Of a DNA stretch of 61,866 bases, positions 1 to 8,360 are shown piece by piece. Under the pieces are notes generated by a model. That model did no database searches and was not told where the DNA came from. It saw only the letters and a program-made list of their open reading frames with translations. A program made the position numbers and the translations under genes. The DNA is from an uncultured Eubacteriales bacterium (GTDB lineage: Bacteria > Bacillota > Clostridia > Peptostreptococcales > Anaerovoracaceae), in assembly GCA_902795135.1 (NCBI GenBank), contig CADBJW010000013.1, forward strand, positions 1 to 61,866, read 5' to 3'. Every line of letters starts with the position of its first letter. Position 1 is the first letter of the stretch.

Positions 1-93
1 TCACACCTGTTCCCATACCGAACACAGTAGTTAAGCTCCTTTGCGCTGATGATACTTGGCGGGTGACTGCCTGGGAAAGCAAGACGTTGCCGC
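1..93 (+). rRNA. rrf: 5S ribosomal RNA, 3' part (cut by window edge)
   Basis: The window opens inside a 5S rRNA. The internal CCCATACCGAAC motif followed by GTTAAGCTC is the conserved loop region of bacterial 5S, and the 3' half with GATGATACTTGG and CTGGGAAAG follows. The 5' end lies outside the window. The 3' end is estimated from usual 5S length. A tRNA gene follows after about 8 bases, so this is the tail of an rRNA operon. Confidence 0.9.
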
Positions 94-100
94 TTATTTT

Positions 101-175
101 GGTCCTATGGTCAAGCGGTTAAGACACCGCCCTTTCACGGCGGTAACCCGGGTTCGATTCCCGGTAGGATCACCA
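101..175 (+). tRNA. tRNA-Glu (anticodon TTC)
   Basis: A complete cloverleaf can be drawn. The 7-bp acceptor stem GGTCCTA/TAGGATC has one G-T pair, the anticodon stem CCGCC/GGCGG holds loop CTTTCAC, and the T arm contains GGTTCGATTCC. CCA is encoded in the DNA at the 3' end. Anticodon TTC reads GAA/GAG. It sits immediately after the 5S gene and is probably co-transcribed with the rRNA operon. Confidence 0.97.
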
Positions 176-179
176 ACAG

Positions 180-214
180 AAATACGAGTCACGATGTGGC
201 TCGTATTTTGTTTA
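180..214 (+). terminator. Intrinsic terminator of the rRNA/tRNA-Glu operon
   Basis: An AATACGAGTCAC/GTGGCTCGTATT stem (one G-T wobble) with a 4-base loop is followed by TTGTTT. It starts five bases after the tRNA CCA end. Confidence 0.85.
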
Positions 215-238
215 CATCTAAATAGGATACCCGAAACA

Positions 239-279
239 GGACGACAGATCAGTGGTGATTTGTCGCTTTTTTGTTTTTG
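239..279 (+). terminator. Second, tandem terminator-like hairpin
   Basis: Stem CGACA-g-ATC pairs with GAT-t-TGTCG around a 6-base loop and is followed by CTTTTTTGTTTTTG. Together with the preceding hairpin it would form a double terminator insulating the merR-type gene from rRNA transcription. Confidence 0.65.
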
Positions 280-325
280 TAGACGAACAAAAATATATGT
301 AGTAAAATCAATCCGAGGTAGGAAT

Positions 326-1201
326 ATGAAAATCATCAATTCAAAAAAATATTATTCCATTGGTGAAATATCCGATATCACGAAGATATCCATCACAACC
401 CTTCGATTTTACGATCGGGAGGGGATACTTGTTCCTGCCTTGCGCAATGAAAACAGCGGTTATCGATATTACGCGGAATCGCAGATGGATATTCTGCATG
501 ACATCAAGTATTTGCAAGCCTTTGGATTTTCTTTAGAAGAAATCAAAGCGTTCCTGCAGGATCCGACCTCAACCTGGATGGAGACCCGGGTTTCCGAAAA
601 CATAAAGAGGGTAAAAGGTGAGATCGAAACCCTCGAGTATAGGCTGAATTCGATGGAGTTTCTCTTAAACCGGATCCAGCAGAGCAGAACCATTCGAAGT
701 GATGATAGTCAGAATACAGAGTCTTTTAGTGTGGAAGTAACTACACTAAAGAAATCATGGGTGATTTCCATTCGCCATGTCAGCAAGCTCGACGCGGACC
801 GATTGTTCTCCGATCGTTGTTTGGAACTGCAGGCTTTGTTGAGCAGGGATAATCTGTTCCCGGCTGGTCCATACATTGGCGTTTTTCATGGCGGATACGA
901 GAAACAGTTCACGAAAGAGGAAGCTGACCTGGAGCTTTGTATTCCAATCATCCTGCCAAAAGGCTACCAGTCAAAAAATCTGAGACAATTCGGCGGCGAA
1001 ACAGTCGTAGGCAGCATGCATTATGGCCATTACAGGGACATAAAGAAAACCTATGACGCTCTTTTACAATGGATTGACCGACATGAATATGAGATCGTTG
1101 GACCGGCTTACGAATATTACTTCTGTGATTTGGGGACGACATTTGACGAAAGCGAATATTTAACCAAAATTTATTTTCCGGTACAGGAAAAACGTAGATA
1201 A
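326..1201 (+). CDS. MerR family transcriptional regulator with GyrI-like effector domain
   Basis: A 291-residue regulator. Residues about 9-75 form a MerR winged helix-turn-helix (YYSIGEISDITKISITTLRFYDREG, then the RNENSGYRYY wing, here split to show its two parts). A short coiled linker follows, and the C-terminal ~150 residues look like a GyrI-like/AraC effector-binding fold that usually binds a small molecule. The ATG at 326 is chosen because GAGGTAGG lies just upstream; the frame stays open further 5' through the tRNA, which cannot be coding. It is followed by a terminator and then, in the same direction, by the GcvP-like operon. That operon's promoter has the long 20-bp spacer typical of MerR-activated promoters, so this protein is probably its activator (inference). 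The ligand is unknown. Confidence 0.85.
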   Translation: MKIINSKKYYSIGEISDITKISITTLRFYDREGILVPALRNENSGYRYYAESQMDILHDIKYLQAFGFSLEEIKAFLQDPTSTWMETRVSENIKRVKGEIETLEYRLNSMEFLLNRIQQSRTIRSDDSQNTESFSVEVTTLKKSWVISIRHVSKLDADRLFSDRCLELQALLSRDNLFPAGPYIGVFHGGYEKQFTKEEADLELCIPIILPKGYQSKNLRQFGGETVVGSMHYGHYRDIKKTYDALLQWIDRHEYEIVGPAYEYYFCDLGTTFDESEYLTKIYFPVQEKRR

Positions 1202-1260
1202 AGGTCCCGACAACTCTACACATAAGAAGAGAGTTTTTATTGACAAAATATGAGAATGAC

Positions 1261-1297
1261 CAAACTCCCTGATATTCATTTATCAGGGAGTTTTCTT
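1261..1297 (+). terminator. Intrinsic terminator after the MerR gene
   Basis: A perfect 12-bp stem AACTCCCTGATA/TATCAGGGAGTT with a 6-base loop is followed by TTCTTGT. A weaker AACTCT/AGAGTT hairpin with a T run lies just upstream at about 1209-1237. Confidence 0.85.
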
Positions 1298-1366
1298 GTA
1301 TTTTCAAGGTTTCGCAGAATAACGAGATACAACAATAATGCTTTAATCCAATAAATCACTTTTCTC

Positions 1367-1398
1367 TTGACTGTGAAGCATAGGGAAGATTCTACAAT
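1367..1398 (+). promoter_or_regulatory. Promoter of the GcvP-like operon with 20-bp spacer
   Basis: TTGACT (1367-1372) and TACAAT (1393-1398) are separated by 20 bases. This is too long for efficient unassisted sigma-A recognition and typical of promoters that MerR proteins untwist. The expected transcript starts near 1405, giving a leader of about 54 bases before the ATG at 1459. Confidence 0.6.
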
Positions 1399-1458
1399 AT
1401 TAAATAGAAGAAAAGTATACATCACGACAATAAATGACTTCGAGTAAGGAGGGTGAAG

Positions 1459-2868
1459 ATGGATCAATCAAAGAAGATTGTATACCCATACATCCCAAAC
1501 TCCGCTCCGCAGGTTCAAAAGGAAATGATGGACGCAGTCGGGGTAAAGGATCTGTGGGACCTGTATGAAGAAGTGCCGGAAGAACTGAAATTCAGAGAGG
1601 ACCTGGATATTCCACCTGCAATTCTGGATGAGTACAGCATGAAACGGCACATCGACGGTGTGCTCGGCAAGAACACATCGACAGCCGATTACATCAGTTT
1701 CCTGGGTGGAGGCTGTGCATGCCATTATGTCCCGGCGGTAGTTGATGAAATCAGCACACGAGGAGAATTTCTCACTTGTTATGGTGCAGAGAGCTGGGCC
1801 GACCATGGCAAATACCAGACTTACGTAGAATACAACAGTATGCTGGCGGAGCTTTTGGAAACAGAAGCCATGAGTGTTCCGCAGTATGATGGCGGACAGG
1901 CCTTGGCCACATCGATCTGTATGGCGAACCGTATCAACGGGAAAACGAAGACCCTGCTGCCGGCATCCATGAATCCGCAGAACAAACGCATTCTGATCAA
2001 CTATCTGGACAGTGTTCAGGCGGATCTCGCTATCAGCTATGACTTCGTTGCGTATGACAAGGAGACCGGACTGATCGATCTGGATGATTTCAGAAGCAAA
2101 CTGGACGATAACGTTTCATCCGTGGTTATTGAACCGGTTGGTTATCTGGGTGTCATAGAAGAAAACGCGAGAGAAATCGGAGAACTTGCAAAGGCTGCGG
2201 GAGCAGAATTTATCACTTATGTGGATCCGATCACACTGGGCCTTATGGAGGCACCGACGAAGTACGGCGCGGACATTGTCTGCGGCGACCTGCACAGCTT
2301 AGGACTGCATCAGTCCTGCGGCAACGGCCAGGCAGGGTTCATTTCCACAATGGCGGATGCGAAATATCTGAGTGAGTACAAAGACTTTATTTATGGCTTT
2401 TGCGAACCGGAAGTCGAAGGCGAATACGTATTCGGAAATCTTCTCATCAGCCGAACCCACTACGCACAAAGAGCCAAGGGCAAGGAATATTCCGGAACAG
2501 GCGTAAACCTCTGGATGGTTTCGGCGGCCGTGTATATGGCGCTGATGGGACCAAAAGGATTTGAAGAAATTGATGAAACGATATTATACAACGGCGCATA
2601 CGCTTTGCAAAAGCTCAGCGAAATCAAAGGCGTCAAACCGGTTTTCAGCGGAAAATCCTTCGGAGAATTCGCAATTGATTTTAATGAAACCGGAAAAAGC
2701 GTAGCAGAAATCAACAAATATCTCTTAACAAAAGGCATCTTCGGCGGACTCGACCTGAGTAAGGATTTCTCGGAACTGGGTGCAAGCGCACTGTTCTGCT
2801 TCACGGAAACAACCGGGAAGTGCGAAATCGATGCTTTGGTAGAAGCACTGAAAGAGCTGTTGCAGTAG
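1459..2868 (+). CDS. gcvPA: Glycine dehydrogenase (decarboxylating) subunit 1-like protein, divergent
   Basis: A 469-residue member of the GcvP N-terminal (GcvPA) family, the alpha partner of a PLP-dependent glycine decarboxylase. Recognisable blocks are YIPNSAPQVQKEMMDAVGV at the N-terminus, FLGGGCACHYVPAVV near residue 90, and QYDGGQALA near residue 140, where canonical proteins carry a YDGATALAE-type block. The TPYQPE.SQG-type segment of canonical subunits is replaced by an unrelated stretch, so this is a divergent subfamily. ATG 1459 is chosen over the upstream in-frame GTG at 1453 because AAGGAGG ends six bases before it. It lies 15 bases from the partner subunit gene. No gcvT, gcvH or lpd is present in the window, so action on glycine with lipoyl-H protein is not assured. 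Confidence 0.75.
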   Translation: MDQSKKIVYPYIPNSAPQVQKEMMDAVGVKDLWDLYEEVPEELKFREDLDIPPAILDEYSMKRHIDGVLGKNTSTADYISFLGGGCACHYVPAVVDEISTRGEFLTCYGAESWADHGKYQTYVEYNSMLAELLETEAMSVPQYDGGQALATSICMANRINGKTKTLLPASMNPQNKRILINYLDSVQADLAISYDFVAYDKETGLIDLDDFRSKLDDNVSSVVIEPVGYLGVIEENAREIGELAKAAGAEFITYVDPITLGLMEAPTKYGADIVCGDLHSLGLHQSCGNGQAGFISTMADAKYLSEYKDFIYGFCEPEVEGEYVFGNLLISRTHYAQRAKGKEYSGTGVNLWMVSAAVYMALMGPKGFEEIDETILYNGAYALQKLSEIKGVKPVFSGKSFGEFAIDFNETGKSVAEINKYLLTKGIFGGLDLSKDFSELGASALFCFTETTGKCEIDALVEALKELLQ

Positions 2869-2883
2869 GAAGGAGGAACGATC

Positions 2884-4452
2884 ATGGCAAGAAACAGAGA
2901 AACATTGCTTCGGGAATTTCATGAAGCCAAATGGGACGAACCCATCATCTACGAAATGTCAACACCCGGTGAACGCGGCATCCTTCCACCAAAGGCAGAT
3001 CCATCCATCATCGATGAGTTTGGCGACGCCAAAGATCTGATTCCACAGAGCATGCGAAGAGAAACATCACCGAATCTTCCGGAAGTCGGACAGATGCGAG
3101 TAAACCGTCACTATATGAGACTTTCTCAGGAAACCATGGGAGACGACGTGGCCGTAGACATCGGCGAAGGAACCTGCACGATGAAATACAGCCCGAAAAT
3201 CCAGGAACATACGGTGGCGTACAACGCGAAAATTACTGAAATCCATCCAATGCAGGATCCAAGCACCATGCAGGGAATATTGGAAGTGTATTACGAAGTC
3301 GAACGCTACATGAAATCGATTTCGGGAATGGATCACTTCTGCTTCCAGCCTGGCGGAGGCGCTCATGCGGTCTTTACCAATGCTTCGATCATCCGCAAGT
3401 ATTTCAGAGATCGCGGTGAAGATCGAGACGAAATCGTGACCACCATTTTCTCACATCCGTGTGATGCGGGAAGCCCTGCAACCGTTGGGTTCAAAGTCGT
3501 GGATCTGATGAACGATCCTGTTCAGGGATATCCGACACTAGAGGCCTTCAAGGCAGCCCTGTCCGAAAAGACAGCCGCGATATTCGTTACTAATCCAGAA
3601 GATACCGGATTGTTTAATCCGAAAATCAAAGAATACGTAGACGCCGCCCATGCCGTAGGCGCGCTGGCAGTATATGACCAGGCAAACGTCAATGGAATCA
3701 TGGGCATTACGAGAGCACGTGAATGCGGATTCGACCTGATTCATTACAATCTGCATAAAACGTTCTCATCACCGCACGGCGGTATGGGACCAGGCTGCGG
3801 TGCGGTTGGTGCCAGAGACTTCCTCAAAGATTACCTGCCGGTTCCGCGGATCACGAAAGACGAAAATGGAACCTTCGATCTTGACTGGAACGGCGAGGGC
3901 GCCACGATCGGTCAGGTACGATCCTATTTCGGCAATGCGCAGGTCGTACTGCGGGCCTACATGTGGCTCAGATCTCTCGGGTCTGATGGCGTGCGCGAGG
4001 CTGCCATGTGTGCCGTTTTGAATAATCAGTATATGGTAAAACAAATCGAACAGATCAAAGGCGTCACCATGTACTACGGAGAAGGAAAGCGGAGGATCGA
4101 ACAGTGCCGGTACAGCTGGGAACAGCTTGAGAAAGATACCGGACTTGGAACCGAAGACGTTTTGCGCAGGATGGTCGATTATGGTTGCGAACACTATTGG
4201 GAAAGCCATCATCCGCACATCGTTCCGGAACCATTCACGTTGGAGCCGACGGACAGCTTCTCCAAGGAAGACATCGACGAGTTCGTGGCAGTAATGCGTA
4301 AAATCGCACAGGAATGTTACGAAACGCCTGAAGTCGTTCGGACGGCACCGCATAACGCGCCATGTCATGGCATCAAAAATTACTACGAAGAAGATCCCGA
4401 AAAAGTTATTTGCACCTGGAAGAAATACAAGGAAGTATACGGCATAGAGTAA
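2884..4452 (+). CDS. gcvPB: Glycine dehydrogenase (decarboxylating) subunit 2-like protein, PLP-binding
   Basis: A 522-residue GcvPB-type subunit of a fold-type I PLP enzyme. The PLP-lysine block NLHKTFSSPHGGMGPG is clear, with Lys about residue 292. The cofactor-supporting YDQANVNGIMG stretch lies near residue 264, and QPGGGAHAV near 156 corresponds to the canonical QPNSGAQGE-type phosphate loop. Start ATG 2884 has AGGAGG seven bases upstream. The pair with the preceding gene should form the heterotetrameric decarboxylase (family knowledge). The length is close to normal for split GcvPB. Substrate is uncertain: loop residues differ from textbook GcvPB and no H- or T-protein gene is nearby. 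Confidence 0.8.
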   Translation: MARNRETLLREFHEAKWDEPIIYEMSTPGERGILPPKADPSIIDEFGDAKDLIPQSMRRETSPNLPEVGQMRVNRHYMRLSQETMGDDVAVDIGEGTCTMKYSPKIQEHTVAYNAKITEIHPMQDPSTMQGILEVYYEVERYMKSISGMDHFCFQPGGGAHAVFTNASIIRKYFRDRGEDRDEIVTTIFSHPCDAGSPATVGFKVVDLMNDPVQGYPTLEAFKAALSEKTAAIFVTNPEDTGLFNPKIKEYVDAAHAVGALAVYDQANVNGIMGITRARECGFDLIHYNLHKTFSSPHGGMGPGCGAVGARDFLKDYLPVPRITKDENGTFDLDWNGEGATIGQVRSYFGNAQVVLRAYMWLRSLGSDGVREAAMCAVLNNQYMVKQIEQIKGVTMYYGEGKRRIEQCRYSWEQLEKDTGLGTEDVLRRMVDYGCEHYWESHHPHIVPEPFTLEPTDSFSKEDIDEFVAVMRKIAQECYETPEVVRTAPHNAPCHGIKNYYEEDPEKVICTWKKYKEVYGIE

Positions 4453-4457
4453 TCGAG

Positions 4458-5573
4458 ATGAAAAAAATCGGGTTAATCGTAAACCCCATTGCAGGAATCG
4501 GCGGTCCCGTGGGACTCAAAGGCAGTGATGGGGAGGACATACAAAAGCTTGCACTTTCAAAAGGCGCTGTCAAGGAATCCGGCAAAAGAGCGGAAGCGGC
4601 TTTTGCACTGGTAGGGACGTGTAAAGACGACATCCTGCTTTACTGCGGGCCCGGTGAAATGGGCGAGACGATCGCGAAAAACCTGGAACTGGAGCATCAG
4701 GTCGTGCCGGCCATTCATTCAAACACCACGGCAGCAGATACCGAGTTTGTCGCAGCGCAGATGAAAGACCTCGGCGTCGATCTGATCGCTTTTGCAGGAG
4801 GAGACGGCACGGCTAGAAATGTATTGAACGCCGTCGGAGATGAGGTTCCGGTTATTGGGATTCCTGCAGGAGTCAAGATCCATTCCGGAGTTTTTGCAAC
4901 CAGCCCGGCCGCAGCCGGAAGGCTGATTGAGGCTTTTGTGAAAACAAAAGCTGTAAAGTTCCAACCTGCGGAAGTCATCGATCTTAACGAAGAGGACTAC
5001 CGGCAGGGAAGAATCGGCGATACGTTTTACGGGTATATGAGCGTTCCGGTCATTGGGAGCGGAATGCAGAATCCAAAAGCCGCGTCTCACAACAGTGAGA
5101 ATGATGTTGGCGGAATCTGCCAGGAAATCCGTGAAAAAATGCAGAGAGAGGACCCGGATACGGTGTACATTCTGTGCGCCGGGAGCACCGTGTACAGCTT
5201 GAAACAGGACCTGGGCATTGACGGGACACTTTTAGGAATCGATGTCATTCAGGGAAACAAGCTGATTGGCAGGGATGTTTCCGCCGATGAGCTTCGAGAA
5301 ATTATTCATACTAATCAATGCCGACTGATTTTGACTGCAATTGGAGGACAAGGGCACATTTTTGGTCGGGGGAATCAACAACTTGCACCGGATATCATTC
5401 GGCATATCGGCACAGATCATATATGGATCATAGCAACCGCGTCAAAGATTTACGGGCTGCCGCAACAGACACTGTTTGTTGATACGGGCGACGCGTCTTT
5501 GGATGAAGAGCTTCGCGGATACAGACGCGTCATTGTTGGGTGGCAGGAAACTCTGATTTGTCGTGTGATGTGA
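4458..5573 (+). CDS. ATP-NAD kinase family protein (AcoX/COG3199-like)
   Basis: A 371-residue protein starting MKKIGLIVNPIAGIGGPVGLKG, typical of the AcoX-like branch of NAD kinases. The kinase signature AFAGGDGTARNV is near residue 110 (GGDGT motif), followed by PAGVKIHSGVFA, which binds nucleotide in this family. The predicted role is phosphorylation of NAD(H) or a related compound. AcoX-like proteins are known next to acetoin dehydrogenase and glycine-cleavage genes, with unclear function. ATG 4458 lies five bases after the gcvPB-like stop, suggesting translational coupling; there is no strong ribosome site. The location inside the operon argues for a role tied to the pathway's redox cofactor. 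Confidence 0.8.
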   Translation: MKKIGLIVNPIAGIGGPVGLKGSDGEDIQKLALSKGAVKESGKRAEAAFALVGTCKDDILLYCGPGEMGETIAKNLELEHQVVPAIHSNTTAADTEFVAAQMKDLGVDLIAFAGGDGTARNVLNAVGDEVPVIGIPAGVKIHSGVFATSPAAAGRLIEAFVKTKAVKFQPAEVIDLNEEDYRQGRIGDTFYGYMSVPVIGSGMQNPKAASHNSENDVGGICQEIREKMQREDPDTVYILCAGSTVYSLKQDLGIDGTLLGIDVIQGNKLIGRDVSADELREIIHTNQCRLILTAIGGQGHIFGRGNQQLAPDIIRHIGTDHIWIIATASKIYGLPQQTLFVDTGDASLDEELRGYRRVIVGWQETLICRVM

Positions 5574-5591
5574 GAAAGAAAGGAGAAAAAG

Positions 5592-6965
5592 ATGGTCGAT
5601 AAAATTAAGGCCAACAGGAGAAAAATCGGTCTGTTTTCATGTATCCTGTTCGGATTGGGCGTCATGTTCCCAATTGCACCGGCAGGCGTGTGGGGAGCGA
5701 TCATGCCTCTGTCTCAGGGCCACATGGGACTATGTTATTTGCTGGCAGTTATACCAATGACGTTTACTGCATGGAGTTTTGGCTGCATGGGTGCAGCCTT
5801 TCCGAGAGCCGGCTCCTCCTATACATTTGTAGGGAGCGGCATTCATCCATACGCGGGATTTATTACAGGATGGGGAATCCTGCTGGATTACATTCTCTTC
5901 CCGTTAATGAACTATATTATGCTGGCTATTTACACACAGCAGCTGTTCCCAAGCTGGAATTACAACGTCATCATTGTCGTTTCGATCCTGTTTGTATGTG
6001 GAATCAACCTGCTTGGCGTCAAGAGTATCGCCAGTGTTAACAACATCATTACACTGTTTGGATTCGTTGCAATGCTGTGGTTCATTTTCTCAGCCTTTGG
6101 AGCAGCCGGAAGCGGCGTAGGAATGGGAATCACCAGTAAGGGACTTGTGAATCCGGAAACCTTTGACTTCGGACTGATCCTGGCGGGAACATCCATCGCA
6201 TGCTTCTCCTTCCTGGGATTTGATACGATTACAACACTGGCAGAGGATGTCAAGATTCCGGAAAAGAATCTGCCTCGTTCCACGATTCTTTCCTGCCTGA
6301 TCATGGCAGCGATATTCGTATCCTCCTCCTTCATCGGACAGTGCGTATATCCGGATTACAACTCCTATGCGGATCCGGATTCCGCTTTCGTAGATGTTGC
6401 ATTCGCAGCAGGTGGAAATTCACTGGTTACCTTCGTAAGTATCGCACTGGTTGCCTGCACCTTCGCATTCTCCCTGGATATGATCGCAGGCGCAACACGT
6501 GTTCTGTATGGTATGGGACGTGACGGCGTTCTGCCAAAGAAGATCTTTGGTTACGCAAACGCAAAGGGCGTTCCGGTTTGGAATGTACTTCTGGTAACAG
6601 CCGTTTGCCTGATTTTCTCCAATATGTCACTGGGAGATCTGATTCCGATCATCAACTTCGGCGGCCTGTTTGCATTCATTCTGGTCAACCTGAGTGTAAT
6701 CGTTTACTTCTTCTACAAGAAGGGCAGACGTTCGGGAATCGGCAACATTTTGAAGTATCTGCTCATGCCGGCATGTGGTTTCGTTATCGTCACATTGCTG
6801 TGGTTCAACCTGAGCGGACTTGCCAAGGTCGTTGGATTCTGCTGGCTGGCACTGGGAGTCATTTATCTGGCCGTTTGGAGCAAAGGCTTCAAGAAGCCGA
6901 TCATTGGATTCACTTCCGAGTCTGCAGAAGAAATCGAAACAGAAGATGCAGAAGCAGCTGAATAG
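5592..6965 (+). CDS. APC-superfamily amino acid permease
   Basis: A 457-residue integral membrane protein with about 12 hydrophobic segments. The N-terminal block GVMFPIAPAGVWG and the later SFLGFDTITTLAEDVKIPEKNLPR match the amino acid/polyamine/organocation family, whose members import amino acids or amines by cation symport. A charged cytoplasmic tail rich in Glu ends the protein. ATG 5592 follows AAAGGAGA. It is the only transporter in the operon and probably imports the substrate acted on by the downstream amidase or the PLP subunits (inference). Confidence 0.85.
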   Translation: MVDKIKANRRKIGLFSCILFGLGVMFPIAPAGVWGAIMPLSQGHMGLCYLLAVIPMTFTAWSFGCMGAAFPRAGSSYTFVGSGIHPYAGFITGWGILLDYILFPLMNYIMLAIYTQQLFPSWNYNVIIVVSILFVCGINLLGVKSIASVNNIITLFGFVAMLWFIFSAFGAAGSGVGMGITSKGLVNPETFDFGLILAGTSIACFSFLGFDTITTLAEDVKIPEKNLPRSTILSCLIMAAIFVSSSFIGQCVYPDYNSYADPDSAFVDVAFAAGGNSLVTFVSIALVACTFAFSLDMIAGATRVLYGMGRDGVLPKKIFGYANAKGVPVWNVLLVTAVCLIFSNMSLGDLIPIINFGGLFAFILVNLSVIVYFFYKKGRRSGIGNILKYLLMPACGFVIVTLLWFNLSGLAKVVGFCWLALGVIYLAVWSKGFKKPIIGFTSESAEEIETEDAEAAE

Positions 6966-6984
6966 ACAAGAAGGGAGAATAGGA

Positions 6985-8181
6985 ATGAAAGAGACGGATT
7001 GTGCAACAAAGGCACCAGAGAGAAAACCAATCGCTCCATACATGGCCATTGGAATCTCCTCAGTAGCCTATGGCATTAGTAAGCGGGCAGACATTCAACG
7101 CAATCTGGACAACCTGGAAAGCCTTATTCGCGGTGCCATAACCACCGTTGACATCAACATGCCGGTCAAAATCGTAGCTCTCGCAGAGGGCTCGCTGACA
7201 GGGTTTACGGATGAAGTCTTTGATCTGCCGCACAAGTTTTGCGCGGACGAACTGTTCATTGATATTCCGGGACCGGAAACAGAACGACTGGGCGAACTGG
7301 CCAAGGAGTATCAGACGCACATTATCGTGCAGTGCAAAGCGCGTTGGCCGGAGGTTATTGCGGACCGTTACTTTAACACATTGTTCATCATCGGACCGGA
7401 TGGGACGGTCGTGCATAAGGCGGCCAAGAATCATCTGTGGTGCAGAGAGCGTTCCTGCACGCCACATGATGTTTATGACCGCTGGGTAGAACTGTTTGGA
7501 GATGGCATCGATGCTTTTTATCCGGTTTACAAATCCCCGGAGATCGGCAATATCGGAACGATCTGCTGCAGTGACGGTGAATATCCGGAAGTCGTTCGAG
7601 CACTTGCCTTCAATGGAGCGGAAGTCGTTTACCGGCCGAGCGAGGCAATGCCGATGACGGGAAGCAGTTATCCGGGCGGCGGTGGCTGGATGATCCAGAA
7701 CCAGGGTCATGCGCAGTTCAATTCACTGTATATGATCTGTCCGAATGTGGGTCCGGTATACGTTACGCCGCAAATGGAGCACCCATTTGACGTCGGTGGC
7801 GGCAATTCACATATCTGTGACTATTTGGGAAATGTCATTTCCTATAACGCGTCAGGGACCAACAGCATTGTCGCTGCGACGATCGATATCGAACAGCTGC
7901 GGCAGTTCCGTACGATGAATCTGAACTCCAACTGGACGAAGGACCTTCGCACCGAACTCTTCAAGCACATGTACGATGAACCGATCCATCCAAAGAATCT
8001 CTGGTTAAACGAGGAACCAAAGCACCATTCTGAAGTGGATGAAATCTATCGTCAGAACATACAGAGACTGATCGATCGGGGCACTTATACTGAACCGTAC
8101 CTGAAATTCGAAGGCTGCCGCAATAAAGAAAAACCGACAACCATCGAAGAATGGAGAGAAATCGCGAAACTTTGGGATTAG
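6985..8181 (+). CDS. Carbon-nitrogen hydrolase (nitrilase superfamily amidase)
   Basis: A 398-residue member of the nitrilase superfamily. The catalytic triad can be located: Glu68 in VALAEGSL, Lys in HKAAKNHLW (145 or 148), and Cys195 in TICCSDGEYPE, which aligns with the CHDGMFPE-type block of aliphatic amidases and formamidase. It probably hydrolyses a small amide, releasing ammonia. ATG 6985 has AAGGGAG upstream; the longer open frame would overlap the permease gene. It is the last gene of the operon and is followed by a strong terminator. The substrate is not predictable from sequence alone. Confidence 0.82.
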   Translation: MKETDCATKAPERKPIAPYMAIGISSVAYGISKRADIQRNLDNLESLIRGAITTVDINMPVKIVALAEGSLTGFTDEVFDLPHKFCADELFIDIPGPETERLGELAKEYQTHIIVQCKARWPEVIADRYFNTLFIIGPDGTVVHKAAKNHLWCRERSCTPHDVYDRWVELFGDGIDAFYPVYKSPEIGNIGTICCSDGEYPEVVRALAFNGAEVVYRPSEAMPMTGSSYPGGGGWMIQNQGHAQFNSLYMICPNVGPVYVTPQMEHPFDVGGGNSHICDYLGNVISYNASGTNSIVAATIDIEQLRQFRTMNLNSNWTKDLRTELFKHMYDEPIHPKNLWLNEEPKHHSEVDEIYRQNIQRLIDRGTYTEPYLKFEGCRNKEKPTTIEEWREIAKLWD

Positions 8182-8221
8182 CCAAGCAATAGAAAAAATT
8201 GGATCCCCCCAATTTGCAACG

Positions 8222-8275
8222 CCGCCGGAATTCCGCATGCAGCATCGTGTGTGAATTCCGGTGGTTTGTTTTTTG
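8222..8275 (+). terminator. Intrinsic terminator of the GcvP-like/amidase operon
   Basis: A 12-bp stem CCGCCGGAATTC/GAATTCCGGTGG with one G-T wobble and an 18-base loop is followed by TTTGTTTTTT. It defines the 3' end of the five-gene operon. Confidence 0.85.
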
Positions 8276-8311
8276 ATCCTCCGTTTCAGGCTTCTTTTTT
8301 CCGGTTTGAAA

Positions 8312-8320
8312 TGTTACAAT
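8312..8320 (+). promoter_or_regulatory. Probable extended -10 promoter of the ACT/UPF0210 pair
   Basis: TGTTACAAT is an extended -10 element lying 41 bases before the ACT gene, just downstream of the preceding terminator. No good -35 is visible. Confidence 0.4.
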
Positions 8321-8360
8321 ACGAGTATCTTTTAAGCAATCGAATCGAAGGAGAACTACC

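Noticed and set aside
326-1201. Upstream extension of the MerR gene to position 56
   Set aside because: The extension would run through the 5S tail, tRNA-Glu and two terminators. The HTH and a good ribosome site define the start at 326.
1459-8181. Standard glycine cleavage operon
   Set aside because: gcvT, gcvH and lpd are absent, no glycine riboswitch tandem is visible in the 250 bases upstream, and the alpha subunit diverges in conserved segments.
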